From the NCBI RefSeq assembly GCF_000970045.1, contig NZ_CP009505.1, positions 620,001-684,000 of the forward strand: a stretch of DNA of 64,000 bases. Reading direction: 5' to 3'. The first letter of the stretch is position 1; every line of letters begins with the position of its first letter. The stretch comes from Methanosarcina sp. MTP4 (GTDB lineage Archaea; Halobacteriota; Methanosarcinia; Methanosarcinales; Methanosarcinaceae). A program made the position numbers and the translations under genes. The notes under the pieces were generated by a model that did not search any database, was not told where the DNA came from, and was given only the letters and a program-made list of their open reading frames with translations. This document shows, piece by piece, positions 17,648-27,367 of the stretch.

Positions 17648-18601
17648 GTGGTCAGCAAATGTCTGGAGTTTGACCATTGCCGTTACAACGGGGACATGAT
17701 AACCAGTCATATTGTGGCAAAACTCAAGGATTATGTTGACTTCCTGCCTGTATGTGCAGAGATGGAATCCGGGTTAGGGGTTCCCAGGAATCCTGTGAGG
17801 ATTGTTCTGGAAGAGGGTGAACAGAGGCTTGTGCAGCCTGCGACTGGCAAGGATGTCACGGAAGCTATGAATGCCTTTTCCGCATCTTTCCTGGATTCGT
17901 TGGATGCATTGGATGGTTTCATCCTGAAAAGCCGATCTCCCTCGTGCGGGACAAAGGATGTGAGAGTTTATCCTTCCACTGGAAAATCAGGGGCTGTTGA
18001 GAAAACTGCCGGGTTTTTTGCTCGGGAAGTTCTGGGGAGATATCCTTCTCTTCCGATTGAAGATGAAGGGAGGCTTCGAAACACCCGGATTAAAGACCAT
18101 TTTTTGACGAAACTTTTTGCTTTTGCCAGTTTTCGTAAAGTTCGAAACGAAGGTAGGATAAAAGACCTGGTGACCTTCCATACGGAGAACAAATTTCTTC
18201 TCATGGCTTACAACCAGACAGAACTCAAGGGATTGGGGAGTATTGTTGCAAATAAAGACCACATGGCCTTTGGGGAACTGATTCCTGAGTACCAGGTGCA
18301 TCTCTACAAGGCTTTTTCAAGGGCTCCCAGATACACTTCGAACATCAACGTACTCATGCATGCTATGGGGCATTTTTCGGAAGATCTATCGGATCCGGAA
18401 AAAGCCTTCTTTTTTGAATGGATCCAGAAATACAGGGAAGGTAAAGTCTCGCTTTGCCCTGCAATAAACACAATAAGGTCCTGGATTATCCGCTTTGAGG
18501 ATGAGTACCTGATGAGACAAACATTTTTCAATCCTTATCCCGAAGGTCTGATGGAAGTGGACCCGGTGAATTCTCATATCAGAGAGGACCTCTGGAAGTG
18601 A
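17648..18601 (+). CDS. DUF523/DUF1722 (YbgA-like) protein
   Basis: This 317-residue protein has two domains. DUF523 (residues 1-145) carries SKCLEFDHCRYNG with conserved cysteines, CAEMESGLGVPR and LKSRSPSCG. DUF1722/YbgA (about 160-300) starts RIKDHFLTKLFAFASFRKV. Function is unknown; the cysteines suggest metal or sulfur chemistry. The start is uncertain: GTG 17648 is 18 bases from AAGGGAG (17623-17629), and the expected family N-terminus (RPKVVVSKC) is encoded in frame just upstream without a standard start codon. A non-standard start or a sequence slip near 17630 is possible. Confidence 0.85.
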   Translation: MVSKCLEFDHCRYNGDMITSHIVAKLKDYVDFLPVCAEMESGLGVPRNPVRIVLEEGEQRLVQPATGKDVTEAMNAFSASFLDSLDALDGFILKSRSPSCGTKDVRVYPSTGKSGAVEKTAGFFAREVLGRYPSLPIEDEGRLRNTRIKDHFLTKLFAFASFRKVRNEGRIKDLVTFHTENKFLLMAYNQTELKGLGSIVANKDHMAFGELIPEYQVHLYKAFSRAPRYTSNINVLMHAMGHFSEDLSDPEKAFFFEWIQKYREGKVSLCPAINTIRSWIIRFEDEYLMRQTFFNPYPEGLMEVDPVNSHIREDLWK

Positions 18602-18779
18602 GAGTTGCAACTTTATATTGATTTGAGATATGACCTGTGGAACTGAGAAGCACAAATTATTTGAATTTGCGATAATCCCGAAAATGAGACTCTACCAGGC
18701 TGTACTGGAATCCTTTTCCGGTAACATCTAAGGGGCTAATTGGGGTTTGAGAAGCTGAAGGGCTGGGGGGGGACATTTT

Positions 18780-19898
18780 ATGAGAGCAGAAACCAGGCTT
18801 TTTTTTCTCATGTTTATGGTTTTATTCGGATATCTCTTCTTCTGGCAAGTTTCAGATTATTCTCCTGACATGGAACTTCCTGATAAGGGACTTCCTGATG
18901 TGGAACTCCGTTCGAGGGTTGAGGGGCCTTCCGGGGACTACGGGGTTCAGTCAGCTCCTTCAGGGGTAAAGATAACTGAAAAAGCTATGGAATCCGGAAA
19001 ATCTTCAAGGACCTATTCCTGGAACTATGAAGGTTACCGCTGGCATCTTACGCTTTTGCTTGATGACGAACTCTATGGTGTATACAGGGAAAGAACGAGA
19101 AAAAGAGATTATGACCTTTTTGCCTCGGACCCTTATGATGATCCCCTTATCAAAAGCATAGCAAAGACCCTTCTTTCCCTTTCCGGGGATTACGGGCTAG
19201 ATGAATCAAAGGTCCCGGGGCTTTGCATCTCTTTTGTCCAGTCCCTGAACTACAGTTCGGATCTTGTAAGTGCGGGGTATGACCAGTATCCTCGTTTCCC
19301 ATACGAAACCCTTTATGACAGTGAGGGGGACTGCGAAGACACGTCTATCCTTTCCGTTGCAATCCTGCAGGAGATGGGCTATGATGTTGCGCTTCTGGAA
19401 CTTCCCGAGCACATGGCTCTGGGAATTCACTGCGATTCCGGGACTGAAGGCAGGAGTTTTGTGTATGGGGGGGAGCAATACTATTACCTCGAGACCACCG
19501 GCAGTGACTGGAGGATTGGGGAGATGCCTGAAGAATACCGGGACAAGCCTGTACGTGTTATTCCGGTGTATAAACGCCCCCTGATACTCCTTGATTTCAG
19601 GGCACAGTGTGAATATTCTGATATGGAAGGGGTTGTGGATGTCAATGTCACAATGAGGAATGTGGGGTCCGAAAGAGCTGAGAACACTACAATCTACGTT
19701 GCCCTTCAGGCTCCGGATGAACTCGGGACATGGGACACTATAAAAAGTACCCCTCTCAGGGTTGAGCCTGAAGAAACCTATTACTACAGTGCAAAGGGGC
19801 TTCATGTTCCCGGAAAGGCAACATTCAGGGTATACGTGAGGGCTTTTGGGGAGGATGCCCTGACGGAGGAAATCATGAGTGATTGGGTCTCTCTTTAA
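18780..19898 (+). CDS. Membrane-anchored transglutaminase-like protein
   Basis: This 372-residue protein has an N-terminal hydrophobic segment (residues about 6-24, FFLMFMVLFGYLFFWQV) that anchors it to the membrane or serves as a signal. The middle carries a transglutaminase-like cysteine protease core: SEGDCEDTSIL near residue 186 with the catalytic Cys, and PEHMALGIH near 210 with the His; an Asp follows in TTGSDWRIGEMP. The C-terminal 100 residues form a beta-rich, CARDB-like domain (VDVNVTMRNVGSERAENTTI). It probably acts outside the cell on proteins or envelope components. A hairpin terminator follows, so it is likely a single-gene unit. Confidence 0.85.
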   Translation: MRAETRLFFLMFMVLFGYLFFWQVSDYSPDMELPDKGLPDVELRSRVEGPSGDYGVQSAPSGVKITEKAMESGKSSRTYSWNYEGYRWHLTLLLDDELYGVYRERTRKRDYDLFASDPYDDPLIKSIAKTLLSLSGDYGLDESKVPGLCISFVQSLNYSSDLVSAGYDQYPRFPYETLYDSEGDCEDTSILSVAILQEMGYDVALLELPEHMALGIHCDSGTEGRSFVYGGEQYYYLETTGSDWRIGEMPEEYRDKPVRVIPVYKRPLILLDFRAQCEYSDMEGVVDVNVTMRNVGSERAENTTIYVALQAPDELGTWDTIKSTPLRVEPEETYYYSAKGLHVPGKATFRVYVRAFGEDALTEEIMSDWVSL

Positions 19899-19945
19899 AA
19901 ATTCCGGGTTTTTCAGGGTTCTGATTCCAGACGTTCTATATGCAC

Positions 19946-19970
19946 AAGCTGGGAATTGCCCAGCTTTTTT
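19946..19970 (+). terminator. Hairpin plus T-tract after the transglutaminase gene
   Basis: AAGCTGGG (19946-19953) pairs perfectly with CCCAGCTT (19959-19966) over a 5-base loop, followed by a T-run to 19970. Confidence 0.8.
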
Positions 19971-20193
19971 AAAAGGGGGAAAAATTTAAATGATGAATCC
20001 TTAATTCTCATTACTCTTAAGAGTAGCTTTAATATCCTACCCTACTAAAATACCTTTACGTCCAATCTTAAGCTCAAATCCTTTAAGGAGCTTTTAAAAT
20101 CTTCAAAGAGGCCTTATAAATATTAAAAGGTGGCCTCAACATCCCGGCACTCTCCGACCGGGTTTTCAGTAACTTCTTAAAATTGGTGGAACA

Positions 20194-20373
20194 ATGAAAA
20201 AACTGTACCGATCAAGAAACAACAGGATGATTTTTGGAGTCTGCGGTGGCATAGGGGAATATTTTGATGTTGACCCGACCCTCGTAAGACTGGTGTGGCT
20301 GCTTTTTACTTTCTGGGGTGCTGGAATATTGGCTTATCTTATAGCCTGGATTATAATCCCTGAAGAACCCTGA
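20194..20373 (+). CDS. PspC-domain membrane protein
   Basis: This 59-residue protein begins [19 protein letters not shown] and continues [16 protein letters not shown], which is the PspC domain consensus. A single membrane span follows ([20 protein letters not shown]). PspC proteins in bacteria take part in the phage-shock envelope-stress response; in archaea the role is unproven. GGTGG lies about 6 bases upstream of the ATG. It appears monocistronic. Confidence 0.9.
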   Translation: MKKLYRSRNNRMIFGVCGGIGEYFDVDPTLVRLVWLLFTFWGAGILAYLIAWIIIPEEP

Positions 20374-20400
20374 AATGGGTTCTTTTGGATAAAGTTACTT

Positions 20401-20547
20401 GCAAAACAATGTCTACGTAAGGCAAAACAAAGTCTACATAAGGCAATACAAAATCTACGTAAGGCAAAACAAAGTCTACGTAAGGCAAAACAAAGTCTAC
20501 GTAAGGCAATACAAAGTCTACGTAAGGCAATACAAGGTCTACGTAAG
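20401..20547. repeat. Tandem repeat, 21-bp unit, seven copies
   Basis: Unit GCAAAACAAAGTCTACGTAAG with point variants (ACAAT, ATACAAA, ACATAAG) from 20401 to about 20547. It lies between the PspC gene and the 3' end of ftsY. Confidence 0.95.
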
Positions 20548-20599
20548 AAAAGGCATTCCCGGGATATCCGGGAAATGGCGGAATTAGGGTATTTTTATT

Positions 20600-21838
20600 T
20601 CAGGTGCCGTCCTGATTGAAGAGCTGGTCCACAAACCAGTCCGAGTCAAACTTTTTCAGGTCGTTGTAGCCCTGTCCAACTCCGAAGAAGAGTATTGGTT
20701 TGCCTGTGATATAGGCAATTGATATGGCGGCTCCTCCTTTGGAGTCAGCATCGATCTTGGTCAGTATGGACCCGTCAATTGGCACGGCCTCGTTAAACTG
20801 AGCTGCCCTCTCGACTGCGTCGTTTCCTGCAACTGCTTCATCCACAAAGATCACAAGGTCGGGGGAACTTACCCTGCAGATTTTTTCCATCTGCACCATG
20901 AGGTTTACGTTTGTGTGCATGCGCCCTGCAGTGTCCGAAAGTATGAAATCGGTCCCATGGGACTTTGCATACTGGACCGCGTCATATACGACTGCAGCGG
21001 GGTCAGCTCCGGCCTGGTGCTTGATCATTTTTACTCCGAGCCTGTTTGCATGGATCTCGAGCTGGTCGATTGCACCTGCCCTGAAAGTATCCCCTGCGGC
21101 AAGGACCACGGAGTAGTCCGAATTCTGGAGGTACCTTGTGAGTTTTGCAATGGAAGTTGTCTTTCCTGTTCCGTTTATGCCTACGAAGACGATGTGGACA
21201 GGCTTCGTCCTGTCCTTCACGAACTCATCGAAATCAAAGGTATTTGCAGATACCACTTCATGGATGGCTTTTTTCAGGGCTTCTTCAACAATCTCCCCTG
21301 TGTTGCTTCCTATGTGTTTTGTGGTGCCTGCTAGCTGGTTTTTCACGGACTCCACAATGGCTTCGGAAACTGTAAGGGCAAGGTCGCTTTCCAGAAGTGC
21401 CATCTCAAGTTCCCAGAGGGGCTCTTCCAGATCCTTGGAATCCAGGTAGACTTCCCTGTTAAAGACCAGGGCTTTTGCCTTCTTTGCGAACCCTACTTTC
21501 GGAACCTTTTTGAAAAATGATTTCTTTTCTTCCTTTTCTTCTACTGCAGGTCCGGCTTCTTTTTCAGCTTGTTCTTCTTTTCTTCCGGCAAGCGGAACTG
21601 CGGGCCTTGAGGGGGTTTCAGTTACAGTTTCCGGCTCGGTATAGGCAAACTGCTCTTCAGGAGCGTGTTTGGCAATTTCATCGGCGGAAGTTTCAACTAC
21701 CGCTTCAGGGGTTTCAGGAATTTCTTCTACTTCAGCCGCGTTTCCTTCTGCCGGTTCGAAAGCTACCGCTTTTTCGTCAATCGTTTTACTGAGTGATTTT
21801 TTGAAACTGCCAAGTTTATCTTTAAGTTTGTTAAACAC
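20600..21838 (-). CDS. ftsY: Signal recognition particle receptor FtsY
   Basis: FtsY is the GTPase that docks the SRP-ribosome complex at the membrane. Residues 1-105 are an acidic, Glu/Pro/Ala-rich A domain. The NG domain follows with the P-loop GINGTGKTTSIAKL near residue 220, AAGDTFRAGAIDQLE near 251, DTAGRMHTN near 306, and TKIDADSKGG near 364. It is last in a conserved archaeal cluster with rpl39e, rpl31e, eif6, rpl18a and pfdA. The length of 412 residues is normal given the long acidic region. Confidence 0.97.
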   Translation of the reverse strand: MFNKLKDKLGSFKKSLSKTIDEKAVAFEPAEGNAAEVEEIPETPEAVVETSADEIAKHAPEEQFAYTEPETVTETPSRPAVPLAGRKEEQAEKEAGPAVEEKEEKKSFFKKVPKVGFAKKAKALVFNREVYLDSKDLEEPLWELEMALLESDLALTVSEAIVESVKNQLAGTTKHIGSNTGEIVEEALKKAIHEVVSANTFDFDEFVKDRTKPVHIVFVGINGTGKTTSIAKLTRYLQNSDYSVVLAAGDTFRAGAIDQLEIHANRLGVKMIKHQAGADPAAVVYDAVQYAKSHGTDFILSDTAGRMHTNVNLMVQMEKICRVSSPDLVIFVDEAVAGNDAVERAAQFNEAVPIDGSILTKIDADSKGGAAISIAYITGKPILFFGVGQGYNDLKKFDSDWFVDQLFNQDGT

Positions 21839-21945
21839 AGGATCAATCCCGAAAGAAATCAGTAAAAAATAGATGAAGATTCAAATTTTTTGAATCTGAT
21901 TTTTAAAGCTTTAAGTTTGCTGCATTCCCGTTCAGGGCCTTGTTC

Positions 21946-22374
21946 TCAGGCTTCCTGGGGTTTATATTTTTCAGCTTCCACTTCAAGAGCCTGCATGCCC
22001 TGCATGAATTTAGTCAGTGAAGCGTTCATTTGCTCGAGAATCTTTGTAAGCTGCTCCTTGCGACTGTTAAGGATTTCTATAGCTCCTTCTGCACTTTTTT
22101 CAGCACTGAATCCGGCACCCAGGTTTACAACAACCTTGTCCACGTTTTTGATTTCAGCGTGAACGAATGAGCCAAACCCTACCGGAACCATCGTTTCGGT
22201 TTCTTTGCCTTCTTCTCCTGCCTTCTTCAGCTCGTTGATGGTCGTGATAGCCTGGTCGCAGCTTGCAATGGAAGCCTGCACCATATTCATTTCTTGCCTG
22301 AGGGCTTCGGCCTGTCTCTGGAATTCCTGGTGCCTGGCTGCTAGATTCCTGATATCTTCACTGACTTCTGGCAT
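21946..22374 (-). CDS. pfdA: Prefoldin alpha subunit
   Basis: Prefoldin is a hexameric chaperone (two alpha, four beta) that passes unfolded proteins to the thermosome. This 142-residue protein has the two long coiled coils (RNLAARHQEFQRQAEALRQE and LNSRKEQLTKILEQMNASL) flanking a beta-hairpin segment (VPVGFGSFVHAEI). I chose ATG 22374 because GAGGAG lies about 8 bases upstream, inside the end of rpl18a; a GTG at 22383 is an alternative. The position before ftsY is conserved in archaea. Confidence 0.93.
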   Translation of the reverse strand: MPEVSEDIRNLAARHQEFQRQAEALRQEMNMVQASIASCDQAITTINELKKAGEEGKETETMVPVGFGSFVHAEIKNVDKVVVNLGAGFSAEKSAEGAIEILNSRKEQLTKILEQMNASLTKFMQGMQALEVEAEKYKPQEA

Positions 22375-22379
22375 GCTTT

Positions 22380-22556
22380 TCACTCCTCAGCAACGCTTTC
22401 GATCTGGACCTGGCGTCTTTTGACTCCGTGCTTGCTTCCGAAGATCGAATATACCTTATCCTCTGCATTTTTTTCGTTCTGGCTTTCGATCTTCTTTGTG
22501 AATTTTTCCCAGGAATATCCTGCTTTGAATTGGCCTTTGACTACAAAATTCTTCAT
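22380..22556 (-). CDS. rpl18a: Ribosomal protein L18Ae (LX)
   Basis: This 58-residue protein reads [19 protein letters not shown], then a helix and [13 protein letters not shown], matching archaeal LX/L18Ae (also called L20a), a 50S subunit protein. The upstream ATG at 22559 is closer to GGTGA, so 22556 is better spaced. It lies between eif6 and pfdA, as in other archaea. Confidence 0.93.
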   Translation of the reverse strand: MKNFVVKGQFKAGYSWEKFTKKIESQNEKNAEDKVYSIFGSKHGVKRRQVQIESVAEE

Positions 22557-22614
22557 CATAGATCACCATGCTCTAACTGTAACATTGTTCCGGAACAGAT
22601 GGATGATATGATGC

Positions 22615-23274
22615 TTATTCAATGAACCCGAGGGAATCTTCAATTCTTCCCATTTCAGGTCCTGTGGTCTCGGAACCTACAACATACCCTTTCGAGTTTG
22701 CAAGTAGCCCTGAGCCCAGCATCTGGGTACCAAAGTTCGTTGTCCCGATCTCAACAGTGAGTCCGAATATCTCTTCCAGAAATTCGCTTTCCGGTGGAGT
22801 AACTTTCGGATGTACAAGGAGTCCTTTATTGGTTACGACTCCTGCCATTCCCACATTTTTTATTCCTGCAATCGTTCCTCTGTACACTTCCACTTTTAGA
22901 GTCTTGCCAATGACCTTCAGGGCATTATCGGACAATTCCGGGTGTACAAGGGCTGCAGTATCATTTGCAAGCACGATGTTTCCCACTGCATTCAACTTGT
23001 CCGGGACAGTTCCGGCAGGAACTCCCGTGAGTTTCTGCAGTTCCTCAGTCCCCGAGCCTCTCGGAAACAGGAAGCCATTTGAGTTTCCTCTGGAAATGGC
23101 TCCCACAACAACGCTTCCGCTCACAAGAGTCTCAACGACCCTTACACCCAGCAACTTTTCCAGCAGGGCACAGGTTTCGGGCTTTGTGCAGGGGGGAACG
23201 AGAGCAACGTCTTCGGTGCAGGTTGCAAAGACCCCAATTAATGGGGTTTCGTAAATATCCACTGTTCGAATCAT
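22615..23274 (-). CDS. eif6: Translation initiation factor aIF6
   Basis: aIF6 binds the 50S subunit and blocks premature joining with 30S. The 219-residue protein has the five-fold pseudo-symmetric repeat pattern of the family; each repeat contains a GNS/GAI-type turn ([67 protein letters not shown]). It lies in the ribosomal cluster between rpl31e and rpl18a. The length is typical for archaea. Confidence 0.96.
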   Translation of the reverse strand: MIRTVDIYETPLIGVFATCTEDVALVPPCTKPETCALLEKLLGVRVVETLVSGSVVVGAISRGNSNGFLFPRGSGTEELQKLTGVPAGTVPDKLNAVGNIVLANDTAALVHPELSDNALKVIGKTLKVEVYRGTIAGIKNVGMAGVVTNKGLLVHPKVTPPESEFLEEIFGLTVEIGTTNFGTQMLGSGLLANSKGYVVGSETTGPEMGRIEDSLGFIE

Positions 23275-23306
23275 GTCTTTTAACGCTTCAAGGTTCCTCT
23301 ATATGT

Positions 23307-23576
23307 TTACTGTGCAAGTTCTGCTTGCACTTCGCCGTCCGCGAATTTAACAGCACGGATCCGGATAGAGAGTGGGGGCTTTTTGCAGCCTCTTTCCCAG
23401 AGGCGTTCGTTAATTGATTTGTCCAGTTTGACCTGGGTCGACTCCACCTTCAGGTGTTTTACAAGAAAGCTCCGAACTTCGCTTACTGCCCTGTTTGCTC
23501 TTTTCCAGGATGGGGCTTTCTTCACGTCTCTGAGAGGTACTGTATAAATCTGTTCTTTTACCACGTCGTCTGCCAT
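23307..23576 (-). CDS. rpl31e: Ribosomal protein L31e
   Basis: This 89-residue protein has the L31e pattern [20 protein letters not shown] near the N-terminus and [20 protein letters not shown] in the middle. It is a 50S protein near the exit tunnel. I set the start at ATG 23576 (MADDVVKEQ) with GGTGGG upstream; three extra codons to 23585 are less likely. It is 18 bases downstream of rpl39e. Confidence 0.96.
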   Translation of the reverse strand: MADDVVKEQIYTVPLRDVKKAPSWKRANRAVSEVRSFLVKHLKVESTQVKLDKSINERLWERGCKKPPLSIRIRAVKFADGEVQAELAQ

Positions 23577-23594
23577 TTTACCCACCTATGTCGC

Positions 23595-23942
<348 letters not shown>

Positions 23943-24017
23943 TCAAGGGGTTGAATATACTTGATTATTGTATAAATCTTTAATCCAGATTTTTCTCTTT
24001 CAGCTAACTTCCTGAAT

Positions 24018-24638
24018 TCAAACGCTTCCTGCTGCTTTTTTTCCAGTTTTTCGGGAAAGCACATGGGACTGGATGTGGACCGGAAACAATTCGCTGATTT
24101 TCTCTTCTCCCTGAAGTTGTCGGATCAGTTCCCGAAGCTCGGTTTCGTAATCTGCTTTCTGGGTGGTTTCGCTTGGCCCTTCCTCAATTACCAGGTAGCG
24201 CTCGACAAGGATATCCACGGCTTTTCTGCTGTACCCCTTAAGGGGGCAGATATACTGGACCCCGAACCTGTCTTCTATGCTCCTTATTCTGGGGGGTGAA
24301 AGCACCGGGACCCTGTCGTCCCGCCTGATGCCATCCACAACGAATTCCACTTCCGCGTCCGAGGCAAGGGTTTCGACGGCTTTTTCATGGATGTAGTTAA
24401 TTGCGTTTTTAGGGAAACCGTCGTGAATTATCATCCCGTATGCCTTTTCCAGAATCTCTCTTTCAAGGGGGATTACTCTATGCGGGAACTGCAGCTTTTT
24501 GGCAGTTTTCTCCGCAATCTCTCCTGTAGGTAGCAGTCCGAAGTTGCAGGTTACAAGCTCAATCTCAAAAAATGGTTCCAACAGGAGGGCTGAGAGCGAA
24601 CTGTCTTTGCCTCCGCTAAAGAGAACTGAGGCTTTCAT
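24018..24638 (-). CDS. PP-loop ATP pyrophosphatase-family protein
   Basis: This 206-residue protein opens with the PP-loop motif VLFSGGKDSSLSALLL of the adenine nucleotide alpha hydrolase superfamily, which adenylates substrates in tRNA thiolation, amidation and similar reactions. Later motifs are FVVDGIRRDDRVPVLSPPRI near residue 100 and ICPLKGYSRKAVD near 130. It lacks the extra cysteine motifs of tRNA thiolases, so the substrate is unknown. It lies 5 bases after the PDCD5-like gene in a translation-related cluster. Confidence 0.8.
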   Translation of the reverse strand: MKASVLFSGGKDSSLSALLLEPFFEIELVTCNFGLLPTGEIAEKTAKKLQFPHRVIPLEREILEKAYGMIIHDGFPKNAINYIHEKAVETLASDAEVEFVVDGIRRDDRVPVLSPPRIRSIEDRFGVQYICPLKGYSRKAVDILVERYLVIEEGPSETTQKADYETELRELIRQLQGEEKISELFPVHIQSHVLSRKTGKKAAGSV

Positions 24639-24643
24639 TCTGC

Positions 24644-24994
24644 TTAAACCCGGGTTATGGAAGTATTGCGCTTTTTTGGCTGCATTTTTATCAGGAGCGT
24701 CTTCAGCTGTTCGTCGTCGATTTTGGACTGGAGCCTCCCGCTCTGGGCGAGGGAGATTAGCTGAATTTCAAGCTGCTCTCCGAGGGCCGGTCTTGACATC
24801 TTCAGGGTTGTAAGACGTTCCCTTGCTTCAGGGGTCAGGATCTGCCTCAGGATAGCCTGTTTCTGGGCTTCCATTTCGGCTTTGGCCTGTTCCTGCTGGT
24901 AAGCTGCCTGCACGTCCGTAGGTTGCTGCTGGGCCTGCTGCTTCTGAATTTCTGCAAGCCGTCTCTTTCGGATTTCTTCTAGTTCATCATCCAT
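24644..24994 (-). CDS. PDCD5/TFAR19-family DNA-binding protein
   Basis: This protein of about 116 residues begins [20 protein letters not shown], followed by a Gln-rich helix and the three-helix PDCD5 core ([20 protein letters not shown], then [20 protein letters not shown]). Archaeal members are annotated as DNA-binding; the eukaryotic homolog works with chaperonin and in apoptosis. The start is uncertain between ATG 24994 and GTG 25015. The gene follows rps19e, a conserved archaeal neighbourhood. Confidence 0.92.
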   Translation of the reverse strand: MDDELEEIRKRRLAEIQKQQAQQQPTDVQAAYQQEQAKAEMEAQKQAILRQILTPEARERLTTLKMSRPALGEQLEIQLISLAQSGRLQSKIDDEQLKTLLIKMQPKKRNTSITRV

Positions 24995-25117
24995 TCCTGA
25001 CAAGGAAATCACCAAAAAAACCGGTTTTTTTCAACATCCGGATTGGTATGCAAAGTTAAGGTCCGGGAAAGGGCTGCCGGAATTTTTACTGGCCCCTTTC
25101 GTAGGAACTTTACTTTT

Positions 25118-25567
25118 TCAGTACTTTGCGAGTCCCGGAATCGTTTCAATAAGTTCCTGCTTGAGTTCGTGGGAGGCGTTATCAAGCATCGAGCGTCCCT
25201 GGGGGGACACTGCACGTCCGTCCCTTACCTTCTGCAGGAAGCCTGCTGCTTCGAGCTGCTGGACTGCTTTCCGGGCAATTGAACCGCTGCCCTTTGCTCT
25301 TTTGTAAGGCTGTGAACCTCTGTCCTTCCTTCCACCGTATACGGAGCGAAGCCTCTCGATCCCGACAGGTCCGTCTGCGTAAATCTTTCTCAGGATTGCG
25401 GCGCACCTGACATACCACCAGTCATTGTTGGCTGGGGGCATTTCCTTGTGGACGCCGGTTTTCACGTTTTCTGCCCATTCCGGGGGAACAATCTTCTCAT
25501 TTTCCTTAAGTATTCCTGCAACCTTTTCGATCAGTTCTGCCACAGGGACATCGTATACAGTTGTCAT
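25118..25567 (-). CDS. rps19e: Ribosomal protein S19e
   Basis: This 149-residue 30S protein contains [28 protein letters not shown], and the family motif [20 protein letters not shown], followed by [14 protein letters not shown] and the C-terminal PQGRSMLD. The length is typical. AAGGAG lies 6-7 bases before the ATG. The ATG overlaps the stop of an upstream 30-codon frame. It heads the S19e-PDCD5-PP-loop group. Confidence 0.97.
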   Translation of the reverse strand: MTTVYDVPVAELIEKVAGILKENEKIVPPEWAENVKTGVHKEMPPANNDWWYVRCAAILRKIYADGPVGIERLRSVYGGRKDRGSQPYKRAKGSGSIARKAVQQLEAAGFLQKVRDGRAVSPQGRSMLDNASHELKQELIETIPGLAKY

Positions 25568-25656
25568 ACTCTACTCCTTTTACGAATTACTTTGCTTTTT
25601 GAGGTCTCAGGGATTCTGGCCGATTTTCTTCCCTGAATCTGGTAGGTGTAACTCAT
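25564..25656 (-). CDS. Possible 30-residue basic peptide coupled to rps19e
   Basis: The frame from ATG 25656 reads [20 protein letters not shown] and continues with a Lys/Arg-rich end, stopping with TGA that overlaps the rps19e ATG (ATGA). The overlap and the basic composition suggest either a translated small ORF or a leader peptide coupled to rps19e. The ribosome binding site is weak (GAGAG). No family is recognised. Region 25657-25883 upstream holds promoter-like ATATATTAACC sequence and no other gene. Confidence 0.3.
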   Translation of the reverse strand: MSYTYQIQGRKSARIPETSKSKVIRKRSRV

Positions 25657-25883
25657 TTTCTCTCGAAATTACGATATTCCTGTCCCTTCCGAGAGTTTAG
25701 ACAGCTGGTTTACGTATTTGGACTCGATACGTATTAACTCAATGAACTTGAAAGGTTGGGGGCCTGCTGGCCCTATAACCCCGGTTAATATAATTCTAGT
25801 CTAAACTGAGACGAGATTGATAAACTTATTGGTTAATATATACCCTTTTAAGTAAGTGTCCTGGGTAAGCTTACTAGATGGCA

Positions 25884-27158
25884 TTACTGTTTTTTAAAGG
25901 TTTGTGCCCTTCCCGGACCTACAGAGATGTAGCGGATTGGTACTTTCATAAGTTCTTCCAGCCGACTCACATAATTTCTGGCGTTTTCCGGAAGGTCTTC
26001 GAAAGCTTTCACTCCAGTCAGGTCGGCATCCCAGCCCGTGAGATCCTCATATACAGGTTCGCAGGCCTGGAGGTCTTCCGTAAGTTCAGGGGGATAGTCC
26101 ACGGTTTCCCCTTTAAAGCTGTATCCCGTACAGATCCTGACCTGTTCCATGCCTGTCAACACGTCCAGTTTTGTGAGGGCAATTTCAGTATACCCGTTCA
26201 GAGCGATGGCTTTTTTCAGGAGGGGTAGGTCAAACCAGCCGCATCTCCGCCCGCGTCCGGTGGTAGTCCCGAATTCACCACCGGCTTTCTGGATCTTCTC
26301 CCCCATTTCGTCGGTGAGCTCTGTGGGCAGCGGCCCTTCCCCTACCCTTGTGATGTAGGCTTTTACAATTGCTGTTACGTTGTCCACTCTTGTGGGCCCT
26401 ACCCCAAGGTTGGCACAGGCAGACCCTGAAATAGTAGAAGATGAGGTTACAAATTTCTGTGTCCCGTGGATGACGTCGAGGTGGGTGCCCTGGGCAGCTT
26501 CGGCCATAACGTTTTTCCCTGCATTGAGGGCTTCGTTGATTTCCCGGGAAACATCCGTGATACACGATGCAAACTTCTTGCCCAGTTCCAGGTATTTTTT
26601 GATCAGGTCCTGATCCCTGACAATTTCCGGATTCCCACCAAGTGCGGATATTTCCTTCTCCTTCTGGGGGGCAAGTTCTTCAAGCCTTGCCAGGAAACGT
26701 TCCCTGTCTGCAAGCTCGGCAAGGCGGACTTCGTCCCTTGCAACCTTGTCAATGTAGGCATAGCCGATTCCCCTCTTTGTAGTCCCGATCTTTTCGGTCC
26801 TGGCGGCTTCCCGTAACCCGTCCATCTCTATGTGGTAGGGCATAATGATACTTGTCTTAGCGTCGATTCCGAGCTTTGAGGCATCCACTCTTACCTTATG
26901 CTTTTCAAGCATTGCAATTTCTTCGGCAAGAACCTCCGGGTTCAGGACAACTCCAGGGCCTATCAGGACCCTTGCGTCCAGCAGGATGCCGGAAGGAATC
27001 AGGTGCAGCTTGTACACCTCGTCCCCTACTTTGACGGTGTGACCTGCGTTGTTTCCACCCTGAAAACGGGCAACAATATCATAATCTTTCGCGAGAAGGT
27101 CTACAATCTTTCCCTTTCCTTCGTCACCGAACTGTGCACCTGTGATGATCGTAAACAT
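25884..27158 (-). CDS. purA: Adenylosuccinate synthetase
   Basis: PurA condenses IMP and aspartate using GTP, the first committed step to AMP. The 424-residue protein has GAQFGDEGKGKIVDLLA at the N-terminus (P-loop-like with catalytic Asp), FQGGNNAGHT near residue 35, TTKRGIGYAYIDK near 128, AAQGTHLDVIHGT near 220, GRGRRCGWFDLP near 301, and the GTP-binding TKLDVLTG near 331. The length is standard. It is upstream of the rps19e group but separated by more than 300 bases. Confidence 0.97.
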   Translation of the reverse strand: MFTIITGAQFGDEGKGKIVDLLAKDYDIVARFQGGNNAGHTVKVGDEVYKLHLIPSGILLDARVLIGPGVVLNPEVLAEEIAMLEKHKVRVDASKLGIDAKTSIIMPYHIEMDGLREAARTEKIGTTKRGIGYAYIDKVARDEVRLAELADRERFLARLEELAPQKEKEISALGGNPEIVRDQDLIKKYLELGKKFASCITDVSREINEALNAGKNVMAEAAQGTHLDVIHGTQKFVTSSSTISGSACANLGVGPTRVDNVTAIVKAYITRVGEGPLPTELTDEMGEKIQKAGGEFGTTTGRGRRCGWFDLPLLKKAIALNGYTEIALTKLDVLTGMEQVRICTGYSFKGETVDYPPELTEDLQACEPVYEDLTGWDADLTGVKAFEDLPENARNYVSRLEELMKVPIRYISVGPGRAQTFKKQ

Positions 27159-27367
27159 AACGCCCTGATTCGGGCTTAATCAATAATAAGGTTTTGATCG
27201 GGGTCGGAAGGACCCGGAAGATGCCGGGATGTTCTGGTCAATGTATTACTTATATGTATAAGGGCTCTTAGAAATCCCGATTTATTTATATATTGATATA
27301 TAAATGTGTATTTTTGAGAAGTTAATCCTTTTTTGTATATAGGTGCCTTATTATGGAATTCTCTTCT

